64,000 bases of DNA from Brienomyrus brachyistius (taxonomy: Eukaryota > Chordata > Actinopteri > Osteoglossiformes > Mormyridae), in NCBI RefSeq assembly GCF_023856365.1, contig NC_064537.1, positions 3,425,001 through 3,489,000 of the forward strand. Direction: 5' to 3'. The position numbers were made by a program, and so were the translations under genes. Position 1 is the first letter of the stretch; each line of letters begins with the position of its first letter. The notes below the pieces were generated by a model. The model was given only the letters and a program-made list of their open reading frames with translations. It did not search any database and had not been told where the DNA came from. Positions 1-12,000 of the stretch are shown in pieces.

Positions 1-1303
1 CTCCCTCTCTACTCTGTCCTCCCTCTCTGCTCCGTCCTCCCTCTCTGCTCCGTCCTCCCTCTCTGCTCCGTCCTCCCCTCTCTGCTCCGTCCTCCCTCTC
101 CTGCTCTGTCCTCCCTCTCTACTCTGTCCTTCCCCTCTGCTCTGTCCTCCCTCTCTACTCTGTCCTCCCTCTCTTCTCCGTCCTCCCTCTCTGCTCCGTC
201 CCTCCCTCTCTGCTCTGTCCTCCCTCTCTGCTCCGTCCTCCCTCTCTGCTCTGTCCTCCCTCTCTTCTCCGTCCTCCCTCTCTACTCTGTCCTCCCTCAC
301 TGCTCTGTCCTTCCCTCTCTGCTCTGTCCTTCCCCTCTGCTCTGTCCTCCCTCTCTGCTCTGTCCTCCCTCGCTTCTCCGTCCTCCCTCTCTTCTCCATC
401 CTCCCTCTCTACTCTGTCCTCCCCTCTCTGCTCTGTCCTCCCCTCGCTTCTCTGTCCTCCCTCGCTTCTCCGTCCTCCCTCTCTTCTCCATCCTCCCTCT
501 CTACTCTGTCCTCCCTCTCTACTCTGTCCTCCCTCTCTGTTCTGTCCTCCTCTCTACTCTGTCCTTCCCCTCTACTCTGTCTTTCCCCTCTGCTCTGTCC
601 TCCCTCTCTTCTCCGTACCTCCCTCTCTACTCTGTCCTCCCTCTCTGCTCTGTCCTTCCCTCTCTGCTCTGTCCTCCCTCTCTGCTCCGTCCTCCCTCTC
701 TACTCTGTCCCTCCCTCTCTGCTCTGTCCTCCCTCTCTGCTCTGTCCTCCCTCGCTTCTCCGTCCTCCCTCTCTTCTCCGTCCTCCCTCTCTACTCTGTC
801 CTCCCTCTCTGTTCTGTCCTCCCTCTCTACTCTGTCCTTCCCCTCTACTCTGTCTTTCCCCTCTGCTCTGTCCTCCCTCTCTTCTCCGTCCTCCCTCTCT
901 ACTCTGTCCTCCCTCTCTGCTCTGTCTTCCCTCTCTGCTCTGTCCTCCCTCTCTTCTCCGTCCTCCCTCTCTACTCTGTCCTCCCTCTCTGCTCTGTCCT
1001 TCCCTCTCTGCTCTGACCTCCTCGCTTCTCCGTCCTCCCTCATCTTCTCCGTCCTCCCTCTCTACTCTGTCCTCCCTCTCTACTCTGTCCTCCCTCTCTG
1101 CTCCGTCCTCCCTTTCTACTCCGTCCTCCCTCTCTACTCTGTCCTCCCTCTCTGCTCTGTCCTTCCCTCTCTGCTCTGTCCTCCTTCGCTTCTCCGTCCT
1201 CCCTCTCTTCTCCGTCCTCCCTCTCTACTCTGTCCTCCCTCTCTGCTCTGTCCTCCCTCTCTACTCTGTCCTTCCCCTCTGTTCTGTCCTCCCCCCTCTG
1301 CTC
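1..1303. repeat. 18-bp pyrimidine-rich minisatellite, about 70 copies
   Basis: A tandem array of an 18-base unit, CTCCCTCTCTGCTCCGTC, with A/G and C/T variants at a few positions (TACTCTG, TTCTCCG) and occasional 1-base slips. It runs from the window edge, so its true length is unknown. The + strand is almost pure pyrimidine. The complementary strand therefore yields long artificial frames rich in Arg, Glu and Gly, which are not genes. Array type and unit are read directly from the sequence; no function is claimed. Confidence 0.97.
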
Positions 1304-3007
1304 TTTTCCTTATTTTTGGGTCAGCTTTGGGGAAGTCACCTGCTTTTTCCCCCCATCACGTCTCATTTGTCTAGTGTTTTCTCTGGCCAGAAAACCAGCA
1401 CAAATGATCCCTCCCCCCAGAGACACTACTAGGCTGTTATGGTGATGACAGTACACACAACCCCCTGGCATCTGCACTCCCTCACCCCCCCATCCAGTTT
1501 GTTCCTATAATTGTTGTAACAGGACATTTCAGCAATCCACCCCCCCCCCGTACACACACACAGCTGTACTATAATGTATCATTTTTTACATACCTTTAAT
1601 ATGACAGTATGTGTCAATAATGTGACAATGCCCCAGGCCTGTGGTAGCTGTGCACGGGTAAGTGAGGGGGAGTCGAGGGGGGGCTGATGTGTGTACACAG
1701 TCAAAACTGCTTCAACAAATACAAACTCCGCCAGGTGCTGCGGTTATTTTTCACTGCTTCGTCCACATTATCCCAGTTTTCCCTGCTTTTCCGTGGTTCG
1801 CACGGCACCGGCAGCCCCCAAAGCCCCCGGGATGTTTGCCTACACAGACTGACTCAAAAAGAGCTTCACGCTCAGAGAGGCGTGAGCGTACAATGCTTGT
1901 GTAAGGATTTTACACCTGTGTTCTGGCACTCGGGCTCAAAATTTATTCAATTTAATTTAATTTTCCTTTTTCTTAGATTCCTGAATGTACTCCTTTCTAT
2001 CACGGTGGGAAATTTCAAATTTAATAGCTATATTCAGAAAACACAACCAATTTAGCTGTAAACATACTTTAGCATAGTATTGTAAAAAGTTGCTTCTTCC
2101 AGGACATCTAGAAAATGAAATCGGGGGCTTTGATAAAACTCTTCAAATTAAGCAAACTTGGAGAGAAAATATCTTTTAGTTCCATTTCTGCTCTAACAAA
2201 GGACCAACAGAGGGAGGAAGGCAGACAAATCGCAAAACCTGCATGCCGCTTCTCTTGCCAGTTTTCACTCACTCTCCCATAACCTCACATCTCTCACTAC
2301 CTAGAGAAACCTCACTTCACAGCCTGACTAATTAGTAACTGATTGCAGGCGAGTGACGCAGTTCGGGCTGTAGGGTTTATAGCTTAAGTTCAAAAGCCAT
2401 GTTGACTTTTGAGCGTCCTCTCATCGGCATTTTGGAATCCAACCATAACGTAAATTAGTCCTAAAAAAAGGGAAAAAATTGCAATTTAATGTAATATTCA
2501 TGAGTACTGATGCAATCACACATTATACAAATGCCCCACTGCCCTCTTGCTGTGTGAGGTAATGTGATTTTACTTCCTGGACAGCAAAACAATTTTGCAG
2601 ATTACCCTGCATGGCGAGGCGGGGGCGGGCAGCCCGAGCAGCAGCCGACAAATTGCCTCATTATTGAACGTTTCGGAGAACAGGGGATCGGGCAGGTGCC
2701 GTCCAGCGCTCGCGGGACGGATTGTGATTTATCCAACCGCGTGGATACCTGGGCCCTCTGTCCTCCATGCCGAACACTCCGGAAGAGTGCTCACCCCCAC
2801 AAATCCTGCTGGGAGGGGCCCGGCAAGCCAAGCTGCCGATACCCCCTTAATTTGCCGGACTGCCTGTTTTGTCTGAACTCATCCGCCTCGGCTCCTCCCC
2901 TCCGCTCTTTCTCTCCCCCTGTATCTGTCGGTTTCCATCCATCTTCTTTCTAATTAATCAGGTTGCTGCTTTGGCAGCAGACATGGCGTGTTTGAAGTTA
3001 ATTCCAG
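1304..3007. other. Unique noncoding stretch before the gap
   Basis: No exon or RNA gene is supported. The first part has short C runs. The part at about 2420-2570 is AT-rich and complex (TTAATGTAATATTCATGAG near 2490) and looks like a possible conserved noncoding element. From 2600 to 2960 the sequence is GC-rich with several CpGs. Frames of 93-129 residues here show no recognisable domain. Confidence 0.5.
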
Positions 3008-3507
3008 NNNNNNNNNNNNNNNNNNNNNNNNNNNNNNNNNNNNNNNNNNNNNNNNNNNNNNNNNNNNNNNNNNNNNNNNNNNNNNNNNNNNNNNNNNNNN
3101 NNNNNNNNNNNNNNNNNNNNNNNNNNNNNNNNNNNNNNNNNNNNNNNNNNNNNNNNNNNNNNNNNNNNNNNNNNNNNNNNNNNNNNNNNNNNNNNNNNNN
3201 NNNNNNNNNNNNNNNNNNNNNNNNNNNNNNNNNNNNNNNNNNNNNNNNNNNNNNNNNNNNNNNNNNNNNNNNNNNNNNNNNNNNNNNNNNNNNNNNNNNN
3301 NNNNNNNNNNNNNNNNNNNNNNNNNNNNNNNNNNNNNNNNNNNNNNNNNNNNNNNNNNNNNNNNNNNNNNNNNNNNNNNNNNNNNNNNNNNNNNNNNNNN
3401 NNNNNNNNNNNNNNNNNNNNNNNNNNNNNNNNNNNNNNNNNNNNNNNNNNNNNNNNNNNNNNNNNNNNNNNNNNNNNNNNNNNNNNNNNNNNNNNNNNNN
3501 NNNNNNN
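3008..3507. other. Assembly gap, 500 N
   Basis: Exactly 500 consecutive N. A round number usually means a fixed-size placeholder rather than a measured length. Four apparent reading frames span it only because N is translated as X; none is real. Confidence 0.99.
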
Positions 3508-3620
3508 ATTTTTTCACTAATCAATATGCACTCATTCGTTAATTATAAACAGATTTTCTTTTCAAGTTCGTTAATAAATAAACAAGTGAAACAACTGAAA
3601 ATGTGAAATAAAGAGAAGAG

Positions 3621-5056
3621 GTCAGTGTTTGTTGTGGCTGCTCTGTATATATACACAGATTACAGCTGTATAAATCAGTGTAAGTTGTGGCTGCTCTGTA
3701 TATATACACAGTTTACAGCTGTTTAAGTCAGTGTATGTTGTGGGTGCCCTGTATATATACACAGATTTACAGCTGTATAATCAGTGTATGTTGTGGGTGC
3801 CCTGTATATTATGACACAGATTACAGCTGTTTAAGTCGAGTGTTTGTTGTGGGTGCCCTTTATTATACACAGATTACAGCTGTTTAAGTCAGTGTATGTT
3901 GTGGGTGCCCTATATATATACTCAGATTACAGCTGTATATGTCATTGTATGTTGTGGGTGCCCTATATATATACACAGATTACAGCTGTTTAAGTCAGTG
4001 TATATTGTGGGTGCCTATATATATTACACAGATTACAGCTGTTTAAGTCAGTGTATGTTGTGGGTGCTCTGTATATATACACAGATTACAGCTGTTTAAG
4101 TCAGTGTATGTTGTGGGTGCTCTGTATATATACACAGATTACAGCTGTATAAGTCAGTGTATGTTGTGGGTGCTCTGTATATATACACAGATTACAGCTG
4201 TATAAGTCAGTGTATGTTGTGGGTGCTCTGTATATATACACAGATTACAGCTGTATAAATCAGTGTATGTTGTGGGTGCCTCTTATATATACACAGATTA
4301 CAGCTGTTTAAGTCAGTGTATGTTGTGGGTGCCCTATATATATACACAGATTACAGCTGTATAAGTCAGTGTATGTTGTGGGTGCCCATATATATACACA
4401 GATTACAGCTGTTTAAGTCAGTGTATGTTGTGGGGTGCCCTATATATATACACAGATTACAGCTGTATAAGTCATTGTATGTTGTGGGTGCCTCTATATA
4501 TACACAGATTACAGCTGTTTAAGTCAGTGTATATTGTGGGTGCTCTGTAGTATATACACAGATTTCAGCTGTTTAAGTCAGTGTATGTTGTGGGTGCTCT
4601 GTATATATACACAGATACAGCTGTATAAGTCAGTGTATGTTCTGGGTGCCCTGTATATATACACAGATTACAGCTGTATAAATCAGTGTATGTTGTGGGT
4701 GCCCTATATATACTACAGATTACAGCTGTATAAGTCAGTGTATATTGTGGGTGCTCTGTATATATACACAGATTACAGCTGTATAAGTCAGTGTATGTTG
4801 TGGGTGCTCTGTATATATACACAGATTACAGCTGTATAAGTCAGTGTATGTTCTGGGGTGCCCTGTATATATACACAGATTACAGCTGTATAAATCAGTG
4901 TATGTTGTGGGTGCTCTGTATATATACACAGATTACAGCTGTATAAATCAGTGTATGTTCTGGGTGCCCTGTATATATACACAGATCTACAGCTGTATAA
5001 TCAGTGTATGTTGTGGGTGCCCTGTATATATACACAGATTACAGTTGTAAAAGTCA
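3621..5056. repeat. 53-bp minisatellite, about 27 copies
   Basis: A tandem array of a 53-base unit that starts GTCAGTGTATGTTGTGGGTG and continues through a TATATATACACAGATTACAG core to CAGCTGTATAA. Copies differ by substitutions (CTCTG/CCCTG, TATAA/TTTAA) and 1-2 base indels in the TA stretch. Each unit holds one CAGCTG E-box and a TATATATA core. Because 53 is not a multiple of 3, frames cycle through the unit and give short Tyr/Ile/Cys-rich frames on both strands, which are repeat artefacts. The gap at 3008-3507 lies just upstream. Confidence 0.97.
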
Positions 5057-5094
5057 GTCTGGTCCACAAGCTGGTTTTGCTGGCCTCAGACTGC

Positions 5095-5151
5095 CTCTCC
5101 TTAAAAGGAGGTGAACCGGCCACAGGACTGGCTCTCCTTAAAAGGAGGTGA
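5095..5151. repeat. Direct repeat pair with palindromic core
   Basis: The 20-base word CTCTCCTTAAAAGGAGGTGA occurs twice (5095-5114 and 5132-5151). It contains the inverted pair CTCCTT/AAGGAG around AA. Function unknown. Confidence 0.85.
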
Positions 5152-6440
5152 CGCATTGAGCTCCCCTGGACTCGGCTGGCTCCCATTGCACTCCAGCTCC
5201 TGCTGGGGGGGGCTTGGTGAGTCGTCATCTAATCACGTGCTAGCCCCAGGTCATGGCTTATGAGCCTTTACTTCATTACATTTCGCTGTTATTATAGTAA
5301 CATATTTAGCTGTCGGTGTTTCTGGGGGTCTGGAGGTGGCTTACAGAAGCTGTAACATATTGTTGTGGGGTCAGTACCTACACAGATGAAATAAATGCAT
5401 CATCGGCATTCCGATCCGCCTGCTCTTCACACTTTACCCTCCGGTCCCACAGAGAATTCACTGCGTAAAATGCAGCAGCTCAAATTCTTAAAGGCTGCAG
5501 TGATTCAGTCTGGGAGGGACAGGGGGAACAGACACCCCTCCCAAGGAGACTTCAAATGCTTTTCCAGTGATGCTTTGCAGTGCACTGGTGGCACGGTCCT
5601 GGCGACGCTCATGACCTCGGTCTGTGAAGAGCCACGAGAGACTGACTGTCTAAGACTTTGCTGGTCACATTTTCATCATTTTGAAGTTGGACGATGGTTC
5701 CAGCCCTCTGTGGAATGCACAAATGCGCACTGCACCCCCGCAGAGACCTTGCAGAACTTTCCCGTTTGGTGTCATCGCCCCCTAGAGTTCAGGAAGACTT
5801 AATTGAGTCTGCCGCAATTGCGCTACCCACCTGCTCCAAATATCTCTAATCTACATCGATAGAGTGTTTCTGGCCACAGTCTGTATTTCAAGCCCCAGAG
5901 GGCATGAGAACAGCCACTTAGCAAATGCAGGAGGGATTTCAGGCAGTCGGGCTTGTAGCTGGACGTGCGGCGAACACGCATGACACCTCATAGATTAATT
6001 CTCACCAGGGATAGAAGGACTTCCTGGGCCAAATCCCTGAAAGCAGCCCAGGCCAGAACCTGTGATCCAGATACTTACCCTGCAATAAATGTACAAAAAA
6101 CCATAAAACTCACTTTAAATTCCCCCCAAGTTAGTGTGTCTGCCCAGATACAGAGCAAAAGTAAAATCAGGGAGCAGAGGGAGGGGGGCGGGGGGGGGAC
6201 TCATCAAGGATAACTTTCTTCTTTGTCATTAAATGGACTGAAGGGGAAATCTCCTTTAAACCCACTAAATTCTGCACGGGACGGTTCTGTTTGCGTTTGA
6301 TGTCAAACAGGAGAGCAGAGGAATGAGATGCCCTGCAGGAGGTGATCTGGTTCAAACGGGGGCCGGCTTTCTGTTTGCTTCTGCTGTCTGGGTGCTGAAA
6401 TCGCAGCCGGTGCCCCCCCGCCAGCAACTGTCCTGGAAAA
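5152..6440. other. Unique noncoding stretch
   Basis: No gene recognised. It contains a CTCF-like motif on the minus strand at 5775-5787. A 135-residue frame at 5395-5802 has no recognisable domain, conserved motif or splice context, so it is not called. Confidence 0.5.
5775..5787 (-). promoter_or_regulatory. CTCF-like motif
   Basis: The reverse complement reads CTCTAGGGGGCGA, close to the CTCF core (CCASYAGRKGGCR). Motif resemblance only; occupancy is unknown. Confidence 0.3.
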
Positions 6441-6825
6441 ACAACTGCCTCCCTCTCTCTCCCTCTCTCTTTCTCTCCCTCTCTCTCTGTCTCTCTTTCC
6501 CTCTCTCTTTCTCTCCCTCTCTCTCTCCCTCTCTTTCTCTCACCTCTCACTCTCTCTCTTTCTCTCCCTCTCTCTCCCTCTCTTTCTCTCCCGCTCACTC
6601 TCTCTCTTTCTCTCTTTCCCTCTCATCTTTCTCTCCCTCTTTCCCTCTCTCTCTCTCTCACTCTCTCTCTTTCTCTCCTCTCTCTCCTTCTCTTTCTCTC
6701 CCTCTCACTCTCTCTCTTTCTCTCTTTCCCTCTCTCTTTCTCTCCCTCTCTTTCTCTCCCTCTTTCCCTCTCTCTTTCTCTCCCTCTCTCTGTCTCTCTC
6801 TCTGCCTCTCTCTTTCTCTCTCACG
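6441..6825. repeat. CT-rich simple-sequence tract
   Basis: About 385 bases of CTCTCTTTCTCTCCCTCTCT-type low-complexity pyrimidine sequence on the + strand with rare A or G interruptions. The Ser/Leu/Phe-rich frame on + and the Arg/Glu-rich frame on - through it are artefacts. Long mirror-like homopyrimidine DNA can form triplex (H-DNA), which is general knowledge and not shown here. Confidence 0.96.
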
Positions 6826-7087
6826 CATGCTGCTCACATCGCAGTACTCGCCGGTGTGGGGTATCGCTCCATGTGGCGGCCTACATGTGACATGGAGTTA
6901 GGCTTTTCCCTGACATCTGCCCCCCCCCAGCAGGAATGCCGTGGTAGGCCCTCTTGTAGAGTACAGAGTAGGGTGTAATCTGTGCCGAGCCATGGGAGGG
7001 GCCATCATTCCAGTCTGCCCGCCATGCCACCCCCCCGCGCCCATCCAGAAGCACATCAGCCATGCAGCGAGGGGAACAATGCCCGAT

Positions 7088-7335
7088 TCATACGTTCACA
7101 ATTAATTACCAGCGCCGATTATGAGCACTATCTCACCGCGTGGCGTGGCCGATAAGACTCCCGGGGGTGGGGGCTGGCGCCGGCGCTTAATTAGTGTGCA
7201 GGGTGCCCTGGGCGGAGCGCAGAGGCGCGGCGCTGAGTCCAGCCATCCGTCACACACCCCGAGTAATCTAATCGAGCTGCTTTCAATCCTTCAAATTAGC
7301 CTCAAAAAAGTAATGACTGGAAAAGTGATCACCTT
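7088..7335. promoter_or_regulatory. Candidate conserved noncoding element
   Basis: A complex, repeat-free block with several homeodomain-type cores: ACAATTAATTACC near 7100, GCTTAATTAGTG near 7185, and GAGTAATCTAATCGAGCTGC near 7261. GC-rich CpG-containing sequence lies between them. Clusters of TAAT cores in low-repeat DNA are typical of developmental enhancers. Conservation itself cannot be seen from one sequence. Confidence 0.3.
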
Positions 7336-7723
7336 GAAAGAAGGGACTGTAAGGGACGTCCGGTCGAGGGTGAGGTGCTGCCCCCCCCCTCTCCAAACTG
7401 CAGGGCGGGACAGCAGTGTGTGGGATGATTAGGGGGGGTGGGACGGTGATGAATGAAGAATCTGACCGTTTGATAATCCCTCACTCTTGGGTCAGGAGGG
7501 GGGGTCCATTAATCAAAACGAGCATCTCTCCCCATCCTGTATCACCACGGTTACCCACCGCTTGTCTGTGGGACAGAGCATGACACAGCGATGGGGGCTT
7601 GTTAGGTTTCTTCCATGTGACACACCCCCCCCCCCCCACACTGTATGCATTTTTATGGGGTGGGTGGGGCAGTGTTATACGTATATGTTAGACACATATT
7701 TTACATGCAGGTCATCATGTGTA

Positions 7724-7740
7724 ACCCTAGGGGGCAGTGG
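7724..7740 (+). promoter_or_regulatory. CTCF-like motif
   Basis: The sequence ACCCTAGGGGGCAGTGG matches the CTCF core well. Motif resemblance only. Confidence 0.3.
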
Positions 7741-8449
7741 AGAGTCCGGTAACTGAGTGTAACAGAACTGGAGCTGCCACACCATTGGTCCTGATAGGAA
7801 GCAGGAAACAGTCGCTCCACGTGACCCCCTTCGTGACCCAGGTCTCCGTTCCTCCCCTCGTTGCCCTGACGCTAGCAGACCGAGTGCATCGTTAAGCCAC
7901 CTGCTGTTTTCCATCATTAACATCGTTAATGTTCCACAGGTCTGTTTCCAATGTTTTTGTTAACTTTCAGCCAACCCCTGACCCCCAACACTGGGATGCG
8001 CAAAGCCAGGGAGCGATGAGCCTTGTTCCTGATCCCCAGTGCGGTTTCTGCTCCTAAAGGAGCGATCACCCTTTCCCTCTTCCTACCCCACCCAAGCCAC
8101 CCCCTCCCCCCTCCTTTGGGATCAACACTGAAAAGCCCTCTTGGCTCAAGTACAAAACCACTTAAGATGGGATTAGGAAAAGTGGACCTAGGATTTATTA
8201 AGGAGCTTTTCATTTTCAGCGTCGGTGGGGGGGGGGGGGGGGGGGAGAATCGTAAAAAACAAACCAGAAATATGTAATCATGGGCATGTACAAGAAAAGT
8301 GAGGAGAGCTGTGTATGATCAGCACAGGGGCGTCCTTTGGATCTGGGCTTACTGGGCACAAAAAAACACATCACGCCTCTCCAACGGTGCTGCCCCCTTG
8401 CAGGGCAAACACACACAGTGGCAACCGGTCGTCGCATGCATTTGGATTG

Positions 8450-8570
8450 TAGAAACATTCCGCATGAACTTAGGGAGGAAATGCAGTCTTCACACACACA
8501 GACAGCAGGGGGTGGGACTCGCACCCACAGCACTGGAGGGGTGCGGCACTACGCCTCCCTCTTCCGTTCC
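8450..8570 (-). mobile_element. tRNA-derived SINE fragment (V-SINE-like)
   Basis: On the minus strand the order is an A-box-like GGCGTAGTGC, then a T-arm-like GTGGGTGCGAGTCCCAC (5-bp stem, 7-base loop, B-box), then a body that reads TGTGTGTGTGAAGACTGCA followed by TTTCCTCCC. This order matches the tRNA head and start of the body of vertebrate V-SINE-type elements as I recall them. Truncated and diverged. Confidence 0.55.
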
Positions 8571-8956
8571 AGACCAGAATATTCCAGATATTGGTTAACC
8601 AATGGCAGAGCAGCCAAGCAGTAATTCAAAGTGACTTTCAAGACACAAGAGGCCCGATGTCTTGGGTTTATTCTGTCAGAGTCGGTTGTGTTGTCACGAC
8701 AGGCAGTCACATTTTGTTTATTACTTTAATTAAGATGGGGAAATGTTTTCCGGGCTAAATCGTGCAGTTTTACACTAAATGTGGAGAAATCAACCCGCTG
8801 TCAGTGCCAGGAAGTGCCTACGGAGACCAGAACAGTCATAAGCAAATGTGCGGAAGGTAGAGGAAGGGCGCCGAAATAGGAGCTGACAGAATGTGCCAGG
8901 CTCACACAGCCGCCGCTCCCGCTCGTCTCCACTAAGCATCCTTCAGAGCGGCTGCG

Positions 8957-9013
8957 TCTGCCTGTCTGCGACTGCCTGTCTGCGTCTGCCTGTCTGCGTC
9001 TGCCCATCTGCGT
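8957..9013. repeat. 14-bp tandem repeat, 4 copies
   Basis: Four tandem copies of CTGCCTGTCTGCGT with minor changes, the last with CCCATC in place of CCTGTC. Confidence 0.85.
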
Positions 9014-12000
9014 CGGGCGGCTCGCTTTCTTAGCTGCGGCTCAGCGCCTGGATTCAGTCTCATTCTTATGTGTCCCGTCTGCCAGAGAATGCATCAGCCA
9101 TAATGAGGAGAAGCTCTGAGTGCTCCCCCCTCACCTTTTTTAGGAAGGAGGAGGGAACGGGAAGTAAATTACCAAGAATGAGAAACTGTGTCCGGGCAGG
9201 GGGGGTCTTATTCTTATTCCATGCGAGGGAGCACTGCTGAACCCACGGGCGTCACTACCGCTGCTCTTTACTCCTCCCCTGAAATAAATGTACATTGATT
9301 AGTTTAAACAGTGTGTTCTTTTCTTAAAAAATCAGATCCCCCCCCCAGTAAAGGCCCAGCTCCCCTTTTCATAAATCTCTAGCGATGCTGCTGGTTGAAG
9401 AACTTTCATCAGCCAAGCAAATTAGAAATAAGTCAAGGGGTGGTGCCATGTGGAACCCCTCCTCCACCCTGACTGTAACCATGGACACCTCCTCCTCCAG
9501 CCTCACTGCCCCCGCCTGGATCGAGGCATTCACAACAGAGAAGATGAGTTCTGCAGTAATTCCCTGTCCCCGGTCCTGTCCACGCCCCCCAGTCTATTAG
9601 CCACGATCTGGCAGGCCGAGCTGTGTGCAAAGACAGATTACTGTCCCCTAATATCTGTTTTTCACCATTGTTGCTCAAGATCAGATTTCAAACCGGATGG
9701 AAGAAATGGATTTAAATTCTGGGTTTCGCTTTCATCAAAAAGGTTTACGTTGCTTTGTTTTGATGAGCTACAAAAACTGAAGAATATGTCCCCTCCACCA
9801 AAACAGAATAATATTGTTTCATTCTGTTTGGCCCTCTGTCTCCATCTCCTGGGAAGAGCTGGCTGGCCGTAGACGATTGGGTGGGGGGGGGGGGGCATTG
9901 TCCTGTGTTATTAATAGTAATACAGGAAAACTACAATACACAGCTCAGCTACTGCTGTCAGAGAATCACGGAGAACTGCCTTCACTCACAGCACTTCTCC
10001 TCTTTAGACAGTCTCAGAATTACTTCAGAGGAAAGAGTGTAATATTTATAGGGGGGGAGTTCGTTCCTCGTGCCCCCGCCATACGGTGCTTGGCAAATCC
10101 TGATTGGATTCTTCACACACCGAGGTTTAGCCCCAAACCAGAGACTGAGATATTTCCATTCTCTCAACTGGGAGGCTTCCGAGGCAGAGATAGCGGAATG
10201 GAGGTGGGGGGCATTTTCATACGAGACGACGTCGCCGCCGTGGCATGATATCCTATTAGCTAACGGCGGCTAACGGCGGCTAACGTCCCTCTCCACACAT
10301 GTCCTAATGAGCTCCCCTTCCTTTTAACGGCGCCACGTCTCGTGGGGTGAGCACACCATGTTTTTCCCGTAAACAGGCAAAGATACGGTGCATTAATCCC
10401 TTCCTCCAAAGATGCTTCCATGTCGGTCTGGATTTCGCCGAAAGAAGGCCGGCTCGGATGTCTGCTAATCCATCGTTTTGTTTCTACCTGTTTTTTGGAT
10501 AGTACAGGCACATATTTTAGTGGGATGTTCTGCATCAAACATATGGTGCACGTACCTGCAGTCACTATGTATCTGTCCTCCTCAGAGTTTTTCTAAGTGG
10601 GTTCTGCCAGGTCTGAGGTGTAGCATGAGTGCGTTAGCAGCCTCTGACCTCTGCTTACTACAACGGTAGCATGTACACAGGTCCATCAGCAATCTCCTCT
10701 TACCAGCATCCAGCATCAACGGTCAGAGCCGTACTTCTTACTTGAGATGCACGGTCTGGCCTTCCTCATTTTCTGGTTGATGACGTGGAATTCCCCTGCG
10801 TGTATATTACCAGTCACTCTTCCATGCCCCCACACACTCCTCAGCCACAAGCACACCCACGCCGAACAGCTGAAGGCCTAAACCAAAGAGCAGGAGTGAA
10901 ATCCGGCCTCCTTATCCCACCCGATCTGGGATACTACGCAGTACACTTAGTGAATAACCTCCCTGATCAGACATGTCACAGGGCGAGTTCACGTGGTTAC
11001 CCAGCATCCTATGTCAGTGACCCCTGTGTCTGATTATTAATATGATGATTAAATCTGACACGGCGCCCCCAGCAGGCCGGAGGGCAGTAGATCCCTGACA
11101 CTTACCTGCTCTGCTCATGATGCAAAATCCAACACTCCAGATGGGAACCTACAGGTAACTGGATAAGCTGGGCTTACTGGGTTACCCGGGGCAACTGCAC
11201 AAAGCAGGAAACTATGACTTCCCTCCAAAAAAAAAATTGCAAAAAAATGTTTTACCCCCAAGCGATATGAATAGTGCCTGACTCATCAAACCACACAGCG
11301 CTCATCAAACTCCTCTCCAGGAAAGGTCTGCCATTTCCTTTCTTGGGGGGGCAAGTCACTCTGCTTAATTTTTTTCCCCCTGCAAAGTAACCTCCTCAGC
11401 ACCTGTCCTAAAATATCCTTTCATGTGTGCTTTCTTTCTTCTGACAATTAAATCTTCCTTTCCTGTCAGTCTGTTTCACACTATTTTTCTCAGTCAGTCC
11501 TACCCAGGAAGAGTGGTGGAGGTGGGGGGGGGCGGGGGGAGGGGGGATCATTTTTACATTTTTACATTTTAGATCCATAGTGGCTGGTGGAGGGTATGAC
11601 ACCTTTTAATATCCAAGTGAAGACAAGAAGTAAAAGCAGGAGAAGAATTCATTACCCAGAATCCCTGTGGCCACCACGGGCAGCGTGTCTCTTCAAAATG
11701 GAGAATCTTTTCCACAATCTGTTTCTAACTGCCTCAGTAAGTCCCCCCCCCCCAAACCACTGAAGTAGAATCTCAGCTCCCCAGCCAGATTCACTGGTTA
11801 ATCAGAGACCCTCCACCCTACATAGAGCCGAGAGCCCCCCTACCCGCCCCAAATCTCCAACCCAGCAAATCTGCTGCCATGCCAACCAGTGAAATGACAG
11901 GAGGGGGACAGTTATTGGCTTGGACTTTGTCACATCTGACAGACATAGCCTCCAGAATCCGCCAGGCGTCAGTCCCATGCCATTAACCCCCCCCCTACGT

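Larger units (their letters stand above)
6826..8956. other. Unique noncoding stretch with regulatory-looking island
   Basis: No gene recognised. It holds a candidate conserved noncoding element (7088-7335), a CTCF-like motif (7724-7740), a 19-G homopolymer (8227-8245) and a V-SINE-like fragment (8450-8570), each listed separately. The remainder shows no structure I can name. Confidence 0.5.

Noticed and set aside
2869..3606. Frames of 184-245 codons spanning the gap
   Set aside because: They consist mostly of X from the 500 N and carry no real sequence signal.
3621..5056. CRISPR-like array
   Set aside because: Units are contiguous with no unique spacers, in a vertebrate genome; this is a minisatellite.
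6323..6901. 192-codon Ser/Leu/Phe-rich frame
   Set aside because: Translation of the CT tract.
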